A stretch of DNA of 6,427 nt, from contig DATBDN010000217.1 of NCBI GenBank assembly GCA_036269895.1, positions 1-6,427 on the forward strand, in the 5' to 3' direction. The position numbers and the translations under genes were made by a program. This document shows, piece by piece, positions 1 through 6,070 of this stretch (the first letter of the stretch is position 1; every line of letters starts with the position of its first letter). Source of the DNA: DATBDN01 sp036269895 (GTDB lineage: Bacteria; Actinomycetota; Thermoleophilia; Solirubrobacterales; Thermoleophilaceae). Below the pieces are notes generated by a model. That model saw only the letters and a program-made list of their open reading frames with translations, was not told the origin of the DNA and ran no database searches.

Positions 1-63
1 GTTGAAGGAGAGTCGCCCGAGGAGCTCATCGAGGGCGCGCTCCGCGCGAGGGCAGCAGCTTGA
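1..63 (+). CDS. ruvA: Holliday junction branch migration protein RuvA, C-terminal end (partial)
   Basis: The window opens inside a reading frame whose last 20 codons read VEGESPEELIEGALRARAAA before TGA at 61-63. This resembles the end of RuvA domain III, the small helical domain that contacts RuvB and regulates its ATPase; family members commonly end in an acidic EE-L-I-x-x-A-L-R type helix. RuvA is the tetrameric protein that binds the four-way junction and loads RuvB hexamers on opposite arms. The identification rests on this short C-terminal pattern together with ruvB starting directly on its stop codon, which is the usual ruvA-ruvB order. The DNA-binding domains lie outside the window, so nothing can be said about the rest of the protein. 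Confidence 0.85.
   Translation, partial: VEGESPEELIEGALRARAAA
48..52 (+). promoter_or_regulatory. Ribosome binding site for ruvB (supports TTG start)
   Basis: GAGGG lies inside the last ruvA codons, with seven bases between it and the TTG at 60. No ATG or GTG in the same frame lies close enough to give a plausible N-terminus, so this site and the TTGA overlap decide the start. Confidence 0.6.
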
Positions 64-1121
64 GCGGCCGGATCCGCACGCCCGGCATCGACGACCTGGA
101 AACCGCGGAGCGCCAGCGCATCCAGACCGCCACGCTCACGACCGAGGACGACCTCGACCAGTCACTTCGCCCCAGGCGGCTCTCCGAGTTCGTCGGGCAG
201 CCGCGCGTCAAGGAGCAGCTCGAGATCTTCATCGACGCCGCCAAGCGGCGCGGGGAGGCGCTCGACCATGTCCTGCTCGCCGGGCCGCCCGGGCTCGGCA
301 AGACGAGCCTCGCGCAGATCGTCGCCTCCGAGCTCGGCGTCCCGTTCGTCCAGACCGCAGGCCCAGCGCTCGAGCGCAAGGGCGACGTCGCCGCCTACCT
401 CACGGCGCTCGAGCCGCGCAGCGTCTTCTTCGTCGACGAGATCCACCGCCTGCCACCAGCGCTCGAGGAGACCTTCTATCCCGCGATGGAGGACCAGACG
501 CTCCCGATCACCGTCGGCCAGGGCGCCGGCGCATCGGTGGTGACCCTCAGCCTGCCGGCCTTCACGCTGATCGGCGCCACCACGCGCGCCGGCCTGCTCA
601 CCACGCCGCTGCGAGACCGCTTCGGCGTGACCCACCGCCTCGACCTGTACGACACCTCCGAGCTGGCCACCATCGTCACCCGCAGCGCCGGCATCCTGGG
701 CGCCACGATCGACCGGGCCGGCGCGGAGACGATCGCCGGCCGCAGCCGCGGCACCCCGCGCGTGGCCAACCGCCTGCTCAAGCGCGTCCGCGACTACGCC
801 GAGGTCCGCCACGCCGGCGCCATCGACGCCCAGATCGCCGCCGCCGCCCTCGACCTGCTCGAGGTCGACGAGGAGGGCCTCGACCGCCTCGATCGCGCGA
901 TCCTGCGCGCCATCTGCGAGAAGTTCGACGGCGGCCCGGTCGGTCTCAGCACGCTCGCGATCGTGGTCTCCGAGGAGGAGGACACGCTCGAGGACGTATA
1001 CGAGCCGTACCTGCTCCAAAAAGGCTTCATCAAGCGCACTCCGCGCGGCCGCGTGGCCACCGCGAAGGCCTTCGAGCACCTCGGTCTGGACCACGCAAAG
1101 GAGCCACCGGGACTTTTCTAG
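60..1121 (+). CDS. ruvB: Holliday junction branch migration DNA helicase RuvB
   Basis: This is the complete, 353-residue AAA+ motor that, with RuvA, drives branch migration of Holliday junctions in recombinational repair in the cytoplasm. Visible motifs in order are Walker A GPPGLGKT (75-82), Walker B FFVDEIHRL (123-131), sensor 1 GATTRAGLL (172-180), the arginine-finger segment PLRDRFG (183-189), sensor 2 helix GTPRVANRLLKR (231-242), and a C-terminal winged helix ending in the GRVAT DNA-contact loop (330-334). Length is normal for the family and no key residue is missing. The TTG at 60 is chosen because it keeps the usual short N-terminal extension before SLRPRRL (35-41), has GAGGG seven bases upstream, and overlaps the ruvA stop (TTGA), implying translational coupling. 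The next gene starts 27 bases after its stop. Confidence 0.97.
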   Translation: MSGRIRTPGIDDLETAERQRIQTATLTTEDDLDQSLRPRRLSEFVGQPRVKEQLEIFIDAAKRRGEALDHVLLAGPPGLGKTSLAQIVASELGVPFVQTAGPALERKGDVAAYLTALEPRSVFFVDEIHRLPPALEETFYPAMEDQTLPITVGQGAGASVVTLSLPAFTLIGATTRAGLLTTPLRDRFGVTHRLDLYDTSELATIVTRSAGILGATIDRAGAETIAGRSRGTPRVANRLLKRVRDYAEVRHAGAIDAQIAAAALDLLEVDEEGLDRLDRAILRAICEKFDGGPVGLSTLAIVVSEEEDTLEDVYEPYLLQKGFIKRTPRGRVATAKAFEHLGLDHAKEPPGLF

Positions 1122-1129
1122 ACCGAAGC

Positions 1130-1135
1130 TAACCT
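1130..1135 (+). promoter_or_regulatory. Candidate -10 box for the zinc ribbon-PAS gene
   Basis: TAACCT fits the actinobacterial TANNNT -10 consensus and sits in the 27-base gap between ruvB and the next gene. Thirteen bases separate it from the ATG at 1149, so transcription starting about seven bases downstream would leave a leader of only about six bases. No convincing Shine-Dalgarno sequence precedes the ATG, which fits a short-leader mRNA. I see no good -35 hexamer at the expected distance, so read-through from ruvB remains an equally good explanation. Confidence 0.35.
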
Positions 1136-1148
1136 TGATCTGGACCGC

Positions 1149-1592
1149 ATGCCGAACTTCATCTGCCCCAACTGCGGCAACCGGACCCTGGGCGCCGAAC
1201 GCACCGCTGGCTTCACGCAGCGCGCACGCGGATGCGCCAAATGCGGCTTCGGCTTCCTCTTCGAGCTGCTCGACGACTACTACCCGGCGCCGAACGCCGC
1301 GTTCTTCGTCTGCGACGCCCACGCGCGTGTAATAGGCGTCGGCCGCGGCGTTCGTGAGCTCACCGGCCTCGGCGAGGAGAACGTGATGGGCCGCCCGGTG
1401 ACCGAGGTGCTCAACCTCGAGTTCGACGAGGACGGCGATCCGATCGGCACCGCCCTCGAATGGGGGGTGCGCGTCCTCAAGAAGCCAGTTACGGTGCATG
1501 CTGAGGGTGATCGCCCTGAGCCGGCGACCGCCGACATCTTCCCCGCCTACGACGACGATGGCGGGCTGCTGCTCGTGCTGACCCCGAACTGA
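1149..1592 (+). CDS. Zinc ribbon-PAS domain small protein, function unknown
   Basis: A 147-residue acidic, soluble protein with no signal peptide or membrane segment. The N-terminus carries two Cys pairs, C-P-N-C (6-9) and C-A-K-C (29-32), the usual spacing for a zinc ribbon or rubredoxin-like knuckle. Residues about 49-145 read as a PAS-type sensor fold: FFVCDAHARVIGVG (52-65), then an R-E-L-T-G-L helix (69-74), EENVMGRPVTEVL (76-88), and terminal strands around ADIFPAYDDDGGLLLVL. There is no kinase, HTH or cyclase output domain, so it would have to act through a partner or sense with the PAS alone. The stop overlaps the secDF start by one base (TGATG), pointing to co-translation with SecDF. 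It lies between ruvB and secDF, where many bacteria carry yajC, but it lacks the single membrane helix of YajC. I do not recognise a named family. The domain reading is inferred from motifs; that the gene is real is supported by coupling and coding character. Confidence 0.85.
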   Translation: MPNFICPNCGNRTLGAERTAGFTQRARGCAKCGFGFLFELLDDYYPAPNAAFFVCDAHARVIGVGRGVRELTGLGEENVMGRPVTEVLNLEFDEDGDPIGTALEWGVRVLKKPVTVHAEGDRPEPATADIFPAYDDDGGLLLVLTPN

Positions 1593-4500
1593 TGAACGAC
1601 CGCCGCCGCAACCTGATCGTCCTCGTGATAGTCGGGGCCCTGCTCGTCGTCTCGCTGCTCACGATCGTCTCGGGCGCGCCGCTCGCGAAGAAGACGCAGC
1701 TGGGCCTAGACCTGCGCGGAGGCGTTGAGCTCGTCTACCAGGCCGAGCCCACGCCGCAGGTCCCGAAGGTCACCCCGCAGGCGGTGCAGGACTCGATCAA
1801 CACGATCCGCAAGCGGACGAACGCGCTCGGCGTCTCCGAGTCCGAGGTTCAGCAGCAGGGTCGCGACCAGATCGACGTCGGCCTACCGGGCGTGAAGAAC
1901 GCCGCGCGCGCCGAGTCCCAGGTCGGCACCACCGCCCAGTTGCAGTTCTACGACTGGGAGCCGAACGTCATCGGCTCGGACGGCAAGCCGCTCGGCGAGC
2001 ACGCCACCGACTACAGCGCGGCGAACACACCGATCCCGTCGATTCTCGACGCGGTGAAGCTCGCGTCGAAGGCCAAGCCGCAGGCGGAGGCCAACGACAT
2101 TCCGGCCAGCGGCCCCGACGTCGCGGAGCTGCGCGCCGCTGGCGTCAACCCGAAGGACCAGCACGCGGTCGAGGCCTTCTACGACAAGAAGAACGACACG
2201 AGCGGCAAGAAGTACTACCTCTTCGGCCCGAAGGACGCCTTGCGGGCCGGCCCTGAGGCCACGTGCAAGGACCTGCTGTCGGACTACAGCGACAAGGCCC
2301 CGGTACACCCGCGGCCGCTCGACAAGCCCGCGACCGGCCCGTGCGCGGCGGAGCTGAACAAGCTCGGCAAGGCGGGACCGCCGGCCGGCTCCAAGATCTA
2401 CGTCGTCCCGCAGGGCATCGTGATCATCGGCGCCGAGAAGCCGGCCAACCTCAAGAACTCGAACATCAGCGGTGGCTACTACGTCATCGAGGACGACTCG
2501 GAGCTGACGGGGTCCGACATCAAGGACCCGAAGCAGTCGTTCGACCCGCGCACGAACGAGCCGATAGTCACCTTCAACTTCACGGACAAGGGACGCAAGG
2601 CCTTCGCGCGTGTGACCAAGCGCGTCGCGCAGCGCGGGGCGGAGACGATCCTGCCGCCGGGCGTCGCGCGCCAGAACGCGTTCCAGCACTTCGCGATCAC
2701 GCTCGACGACCAGATCGTCTCGCGCGCGTACATCGACTTCATCGAGAATCCCGAGGGCATCGACGGCCGCACGGGCGCACAGATCAACGGCATCGGCTCG
2801 ATCCAGGAGACCCAGGACCTGGCCCAGAACCTCCGCATCGGCGCGCTGCCCGTCAAGCTCAAGCTCATCTCGAAGACCCAGGTGTCGGCCTCGCTCGGTA
2901 AACAGGCGCTGCACCAGGGCCTGATCGCCGGCGCTGTCGGCCTTGCGCTGACAGTGCTCTTCCTGCTCGCGTTCTACCGCGTGCTCGGCCTGGTGGCGGT
3001 GCTGGGGCTGGTCACCTACGGCATCCTGCTCTTCGCGCTGGTCAAGCTCATCCCGATCACGATGACCCTGCCGGGCATCGCGGGCCTGATCCTCACGCTC
3101 GGCGTCGCGGCGGACGCGAACATCGTCGTCTTCGAACGCGTCAAGGAGGAGATACGCGCGGGTCGCGGCGTGGGCCAGGCGATCATCTCGGGCTACCGCA
3201 AGGGCCTGACGGCGATCATCGACGCGAACATCGTCACCTTCCTGGTGGCGTTCATCCTCTTCGTGCTCGCCACCGCGGGCGTGAAGGGCTTCGCCTTCAC
3301 GCTCGGCCTCGGCGTCCTGGTCTCGCTGTTCACCGCCGTGGTGGCGACCCAGGCGATCCTCTACTCGCTGCGCTCGACGCGCATCATCCGCTCGCGCGCC
3401 GCGCTCGGGGCGGGCAAGCAGCGCTTCAAGTTCCGCTTCGACTACATGGGCAAGTCGAAGTGGTTCTTCTCCTTCTCCGGCTGCATCCTGCTGATCGGCG
3501 CGCTGGCGATCTCGGGCAAGGGGATCAACTTCGGCATCGACTTCGACGGCGGCACGCGCCTGACGCTCGGGCTGCAGCAGCACGCGTCGGTCGACCAGAT
3601 CCGCAACGTGCTCGATCCGCAGGGCCTCACCGACGCGAAGGTCCAGACGATCTCCAACCCGCGGCTGGGCGCCAATGCGGTCCAGATCACCACCAAGCAG
3701 CTCGGCAAGCAGGGCATCGACGGTGCCGAGCGTGCGCTCGACCAGGCCTTCGGCGTGCGCGGCACGCCCAACGAGGAGGAGATCGGCCCGAGCTTCGGGC
3801 AGAGCGTGGCCAAGTCGGCCGTGATCGCGATCATCGCCTCGCTGCTCGTGATCTCCGTGTACATAGCCCTGCGCTTCGAGTGGAAGTTCGCGGTCCCGGT
3901 GCTGATCGCGCTGATGCACGACGTGCTGATCGTGGCGGGCGTCTACGCCCTCGTCGGCCGGGAGGTGACGACGTCGACGGTCGCGGCGCTGCTGACCATC
4001 CTGGGCTACTCGCTCTACGACACGATCATCGTCTTCGACCGCATCCGGGAGAACATCCCGCGGATGCCGAGCGCCGCGTTCGCGCAGATCGTCAACCGCT
4101 CGATGTCCGAGGTCATCACGCGCTCGCTCGCGACGAGCTTCTGCACGCTGCTCCCGGTGCTCTCGCTGCTGCTGTTCGGCGGCGACACGCTGAAGGACTT
4201 CGCGTTCGCGCTGCTCGTCGGCGTCGCCTCGGGCACGTACTCGTCGATCTTCATCGCCGGTCCGGTGCTGACGCACTGGAAGGAGCGCGAGCCGGTCTAC
4301 AAGGCGCGCGAGGCGCGGATCAAGCGCGAGCTCGGCGAGGTGCCGGCCTACGCGACCGCGGCCCAGGGCGGCCCGGTCGACGTCGCGCCGTCCGACAGCC
4401 GCCGGCCGTCGCGCGCGGTCTCGGCCGATCCGGCCCAGGGCGTGTCGCAGGCCGAGTTCGACGACATGGTCGCCAACCTCGGGATCGAGGACGCGCGCCG

Positions 4501-4702
4501 CCAGGCGACGCCACCGGCCCCGAGCGGCGGCCCGCAGCGGCCCGTCGGCGGACGGCGCGCCCGCTCACGCGCCGCCGGGACGTCGGGCACCGACGCGCCG
4601 CCGCGGACCGACGGCGAGCCGCGGCCGCCCAAGAGCGGCAACGGCGAGACCGACTCCGGGCGCCGCCCGCCGAACCGCCGCCCGCACGGGAGGAACCGCT
4701 GA
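1592..4702 (+). CDS. secDF: Protein translocase SecDF, fused SecD-SecF with extended basic C-tail
   Basis: SecDF is the RND-superfamily membrane protein that uses the proton gradient to pull exported proteins through SecYEG after SecA has acted. SecD half: TM1 about 8-27, LGLDLRGGVEL (37-47), a large extracytoplasmic P1 region (about 48-440), then five helices about 443-592, with the DANI motif GVAADANIVVFERVKEE (504-520) and a second DANI at 544-547. SecF half: starts about 612, TM1 625-641, GIDFDGGTRL (648-657), further helices 741-893 with GYSLYDTIIVFDRIREN (805-821) and LLLFGGDTLKDFAFALL (859-875). The junction is read through in one frame; M619 lies where a separate SecF would begin. Residues about 122-290 look like extra P1 sequence. 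Residues about 912-1036 form a probably disordered cytoplasmic tail; its last 66 residues hold 13 Arg and 13 Pro. The ATG shares its A with the upstream stop and has no visible ribosome site, so coupling is likely. SecD and SecF are often separate genes in actinobacteria, so the fusion is somewhat unusual. Confidence 0.96.
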   Translation: MNDRRRNLIVLVIVGALLVVSLLTIVSGAPLAKKTQLGLDLRGGVELVYQAEPTPQVPKVTPQAVQDSINTIRKRTNALGVSESEVQQQGRDQIDVGLPGVKNAARAESQVGTTAQLQFYDWEPNVIGSDGKPLGEHATDYSAANTPIPSILDAVKLASKAKPQAEANDIPASGPDVAELRAAGVNPKDQHAVEAFYDKKNDTSGKKYYLFGPKDALRAGPEATCKDLLSDYSDKAPVHPRPLDKPATGPCAAELNKLGKAGPPAGSKIYVVPQGIVIIGAEKPANLKNSNISGGYYVIEDDSELTGSDIKDPKQSFDPRTNEPIVTFNFTDKGRKAFARVTKRVAQRGAETILPPGVARQNAFQHFAITLDDQIVSRAYIDFIENPEGIDGRTGAQINGIGSIQETQDLAQNLRIGALPVKLKLISKTQVSASLGKQALHQGLIAGAVGLALTVLFLLAFYRVLGLVAVLGLVTYGILLFALVKLIPITMTLPGIAGLILTLGVAADANIVVFERVKEEIRAGRGVGQAIISGYRKGLTAIIDANIVTFLVAFILFVLATAGVKGFAFTLGLGVLVSLFTAVVATQAILYSLRSTRIIRSRAALGAGKQRFKFRFDYMGKSKWFFSFSGCILLIGALAISGKGINFGIDFDGGTRLTLGLQQHASVDQIRNVLDPQGLTDAKVQTISNPRLGANAVQITTKQLGKQGIDGAERALDQAFGVRGTPNEEEIGPSFGQSVAKSAVIAIIASLLVISVYIALRFEWKFAVPVLIALMHDVLIVAGVYALVGREVTTSTVAALLTILGYSLYDTIIVFDRIRENIPRMPSAAFAQIVNRSMSEVITRSLATSFCTLLPVLSLLLFGGDTLKDFAFALLVGVASGTYSSIFIAGPVLTHWKEREPVYKAREARIKRELGEVPAYATAAQGGPVDVAPSDSRRPSRAVSADPAQGVSQAEFDDMVANLGIEDARRQATPPAPSGGPQRPVGGRRARSRAAGTSGTDAPPRTDGEPRPPKSGNGETDSGRRPPNRRPHGRNR
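4688..4693 (+). promoter_or_regulatory. Strong Shine-Dalgarno site for the small membrane protein
   Basis: GGGAGG lies eight bases before the ATG at 4702 and is embedded in the last codons of secDF (Gly-Arg of the terminal HGRNR). It is the clearest ribosome binding site in the window, and it fixes the start of the downstream gene at the TGATG overlap although that reading frame stays open far upstream. Confidence 0.75.
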
Positions 4703-4992
4703 TGGGCGCGCTCGTCTGGATCATGGTCGGCCTGGCCATCTGGCACTTCACGGTGTTCCTGCCCGACCGCTTCGCCGGGGGCATCGTGGGCGCGTTCCTG
4801 GGCGCGCTGCTCGGCTCGTTCCTCTTCGGGCTGATCGTCAACCTCGGCTCGATCCCGGGCCGCAACGACACCCACCTGCTGACCGGCCTCGAGGCGGTCC
4901 CCGGCGCGGTCATCGGGCTGGCGATCGTCTATTGGATGGGCGTTCGGGCCGAGGAGCGCGCGGGCACCGGCGCCGCCGGGCTCGCCGCGTAG
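4702..4992 (+). CDS. Small three-helix membrane protein, GlsB/YeaQ/YmgE-like (tentative)
   Basis: A 96-residue hydrophobic protein with three predicted membrane segments at about 3-20, 25-48 and 62-82. The second is a glycine-zipper-like helix, GGIVGAFLGALLGSFLFG (26-43); the third follows a short polar loop, GRNDTHLLTG (53-62), and ends in a small Ala/Gly-rich tail. Small size, Gly-rich second helix and three-helix layout recall the GlsB/YeaQ/YmgE (transglycosylase-associated) stress membrane proteins, but the match is by character rather than a diagnostic motif, and it may belong to an uncharacterised lineage-specific family. Start: ATG with GGGAGG eight bases upstream, overlapping the secDF stop by one base, so it is almost certainly made along with SecDF. 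That coupling suggests a membrane role linked to export or the envelope, which is inference. The same frame runs open upstream inside secDF; that portion is a shadow and not part of the protein. Confidence 0.82.
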   Translation: MGALVWIMVGLAIWHFTVFLPDRFAGGIVGAFLGALLGSFLFGLIVNLGSIPGRNDTHLLTGLEAVPGAVIGLAIVYWMGVRAEERAGTGAAGLAA

Positions 4993-5006
4993 ACCGCCGC
5001 CGTCGT

Positions 5007-5012
5007 TAGGGT
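5007..5012 (+). promoter_or_regulatory. Candidate -10 box (leaderless) or overlapping ribosome site for the EEP gene
   Basis: TAGGGT fits TANNNT and ends seven bases before the ATG at 5020, the spacing expected if transcription begins on the start codon itself, a common arrangement in actinobacteria. The overlapping AGGG (5008-5011) could instead act as a weak Shine-Dalgarno site eight bases before the same ATG. Both readings favour ATG 5020 over the GTG at 5011, which lies inside the element. No -35 hexamer is evident. Confidence 0.45.
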
Positions 5013-5019
5013 GGCGTCC

Positions 5020-6033
5020 ATGCTCAGACGGATCTCTCTCATCGGCGCGGCCGTGGCCGCCGCGGCGTTCGCCGTCGCGCCCGCCGCGATGGCCAAGACC
5101 ACCGACGTCAAGGTCATGACGCGCAACGTCTTCCTCGGCGCGGACCTGCCGCCGATCGCGACCGCCAAGCCGGGCGCCGAGTTCGAGGCCGCGGCGGGCG
5201 CGCTGGTCGACACGGTCAAGGCCGGCGACCCCAAGGGCCGCATGACGCTGATGGCGGACGAGATCGCCAAGGCCAAGCCGGACCTCGTCGGCCTGCAGGA
5301 GGTCTCGCTCTACCGCAAGGGGCCGAAGGGCAGCCCCAAGCCCGCGAAGACGGTCCTGTGGGACTACCTCGGGCTGATCCGCAAGGAGCTGGCCAAGCGC
5401 GGCCAGGACTACACGGTCGCCGCCAAGGACTACGGGCTCGACGTCGAGGGGCCGACGAACAAGGGCTACGACGTGCGGCTGACGCTCGGTGACGTCACGC
5501 TCGCCCGCAAGGGCGTGAAGGTCGCGCGCCCGCGCGTCGGCGTGTTCGCCAACCAGCTCGCGATCCCCAGCCCGACGCTCGGCGACGTCTCGCCCGGGCG
5601 GACCTGGAACGCCCTCGACGCGACGGTGCGCGGCGCGAAGTTCCACTTCGTCAACACGCACCTCGAGGCGTACAGCCAGCCGGTGCGACTCGCCCAGGCC
5701 AAGGAGCTCGTCAACGGCCCGCTGAAGTCGAAGCTGCGGACCGTGCTCGTCGGCGACCTCAACTCCGGTCCGATCCTGTCCGACGCGGGCGACCGGCCGC
5801 CGTACGAGGCCATCGCCAAGGCCGGCTTCAAGCCCCGTCGCACGGCCAAGAACTCGTGCTGCTTCAACGACCTCGCCAAGAACGCGGGCTGGGACCACAA
5901 CGTCGACTGGGTCATGACCCGGCCGGGCGTGAAGCTCGTCAAGTCGTCGATCACCGGGCGCGAGAAGACCAAGAGCGGCCTGCACCCGTCCGACCACGGC
6001 GGCGTGATCAGCGTGCTGCGCCTCAAGCGCTAG
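5020..6033 (+). CDS. Secreted endonuclease/exonuclease/phosphatase (EEP) family protein
   Basis: A 337-residue metal-dependent hydrolase of the EEP (DNase I/exonuclease III/sphingomyelinase) fold. A Sec signal peptide is clear: MLRR, a hydrophobic core at about 5-20, and a likely cut after A-M-A at residue 25. Mature-region motifs in order are MTRNVFLGAD (33-42, metal-site Asn36), LVGLQEVS (89-96, catalytic Glu94), NTHLEAYS (212-219, His214), LVGDLNSGP (243-251, Asp246 and Asn248), a DHNVDWV segment (292-298), and HPSDHGGV (322-329, the general-base SDH). All expected active-site positions are present, so it should be an active phosphodiesterase or phosphatase. The substrate cannot be told from sequence: extracellular DNA, sphingolipid-type lipids or inositol phosphates are all possible in this superfamily. 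The adjacent CC pair (280-281) is notable in an exported protein. ATG 5020 is preferred to GTG 5011 because it gives a standard signal peptide. The gene lies between the secDF unit and recJ and probably has its own promoter. Confidence 0.9.
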   Translation: MLRRISLIGAAVAAAAFAVAPAAMAKTTDVKVMTRNVFLGADLPPIATAKPGAEFEAAAGALVDTVKAGDPKGRMTLMADEIAKAKPDLVGLQEVSLYRKGPKGSPKPAKTVLWDYLGLIRKELAKRGQDYTVAAKDYGLDVEGPTNKGYDVRLTLGDVTLARKGVKVARPRVGVFANQLAIPSPTLGDVSPGRTWNALDATVRGAKFHFVNTHLEAYSQPVRLAQAKELVNGPLKSKLRTVLVGDLNSGPILSDAGDRPPYEAIAKAGFKPRRTAKNSCCFNDLAKNAGWDHNVDWVMTRPGVKLVKSSITGREKTKSGLHPSDHGGVISVLRLKR

Positions 6034-6043
6034 CGGTTCCGTC

Positions 6044-6070
6044 CGGCCCGCGACGTACGTTCGCGGGCCG
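6044..6070 (+). terminator. Perfect 10-bp GC-rich hairpin between the EEP gene and recJ
   Basis: CGGCCCGCGA (6044-6053) and TCGCGGGCCG (6061-6070) are exact inverted repeats around a seven-base loop, CGTACGT. The stem begins ten bases after the EEP stop codon, where an intrinsic terminator would be expected. No T-run follows; actinobacterial terminators often lack one, so termination is plausible but unproven. The right arm ends on the first base of the recJ GTG start, and the loop overlaps the recJ -10-like box, so a DNA-level operator or a translational control role is an alternative. Confidence 0.5.
6056..6061 (+). promoter_or_regulatory. Candidate -10 box for a leaderless recJ mRNA
   Basis: TACGTT matches TANNNT and ends eight bases before the recJ GTG at 6070. 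No Shine-Dalgarno sequence is seen, consistent with a leaderless transcript. It lies within the hairpin loop and overlaps the palindrome ACGTACGT (6053-6060). No clear -35 is visible. Confidence 0.35.

Noticed and set aside
2..1132. A 376-codon + strand frame overlapping ruvB
   Set aside because: It is out of frame with the clear AAA+ motifs of RuvB and encodes Arg/Pro/Ala-rich low-complexity sequence.
162..1499. A 445-codon minus-strand open frame across ruvB and the zinc ribbon-PAS gene
   Set aside because: It spans two well-supported + strand genes, has low-complexity composition and no motif; it is a GC shadow.
1520..1529. GVAADANI in SecD differing from the more usual AVDAN as possible loss of function (motif at SecDF residues 504-511)
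   Set aside because: The functionally important Asp and Asn are kept; Val to Ala is conservative and all other SecD and SecF motifs are intact. The coordinates given are only nominal; the motif is at about 3101-3124.
1883..4276. A 797-codon open frame on the minus strand opposite secDF
   Set aside because: It mirrors the strongly coding secDF frame. Its product is a monotonous Arg/Asp/Glu/Val-rich sequence with no recognisable domain, as expected from GC-rich third positions keeping the antisense frame open.
3460..4701. Upstream extension of the small membrane protein frame into secDF as one long 510-residue protein
   Set aside because: The upstream part is Arg-rich out-of-frame sequence inside SecF. 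The real start is ATG 4702 with its ribosome site and hydrophobic character from that point.
5011..5019. GTG at 5011 as start of the EEP gene
   Set aside because: It would add only three residues, overlaps the -10/ribosome element, and leaves ATG 5020, which gives a standard signal peptide.
4348..5997. A 549-codon minus-strand open frame across the secDF tail, small membrane protein and EEP gene
   Set aside because: It lies opposite three supported genes, has Arg/Asp/Val-rich composition and no domain pattern; it is a GC shadow.
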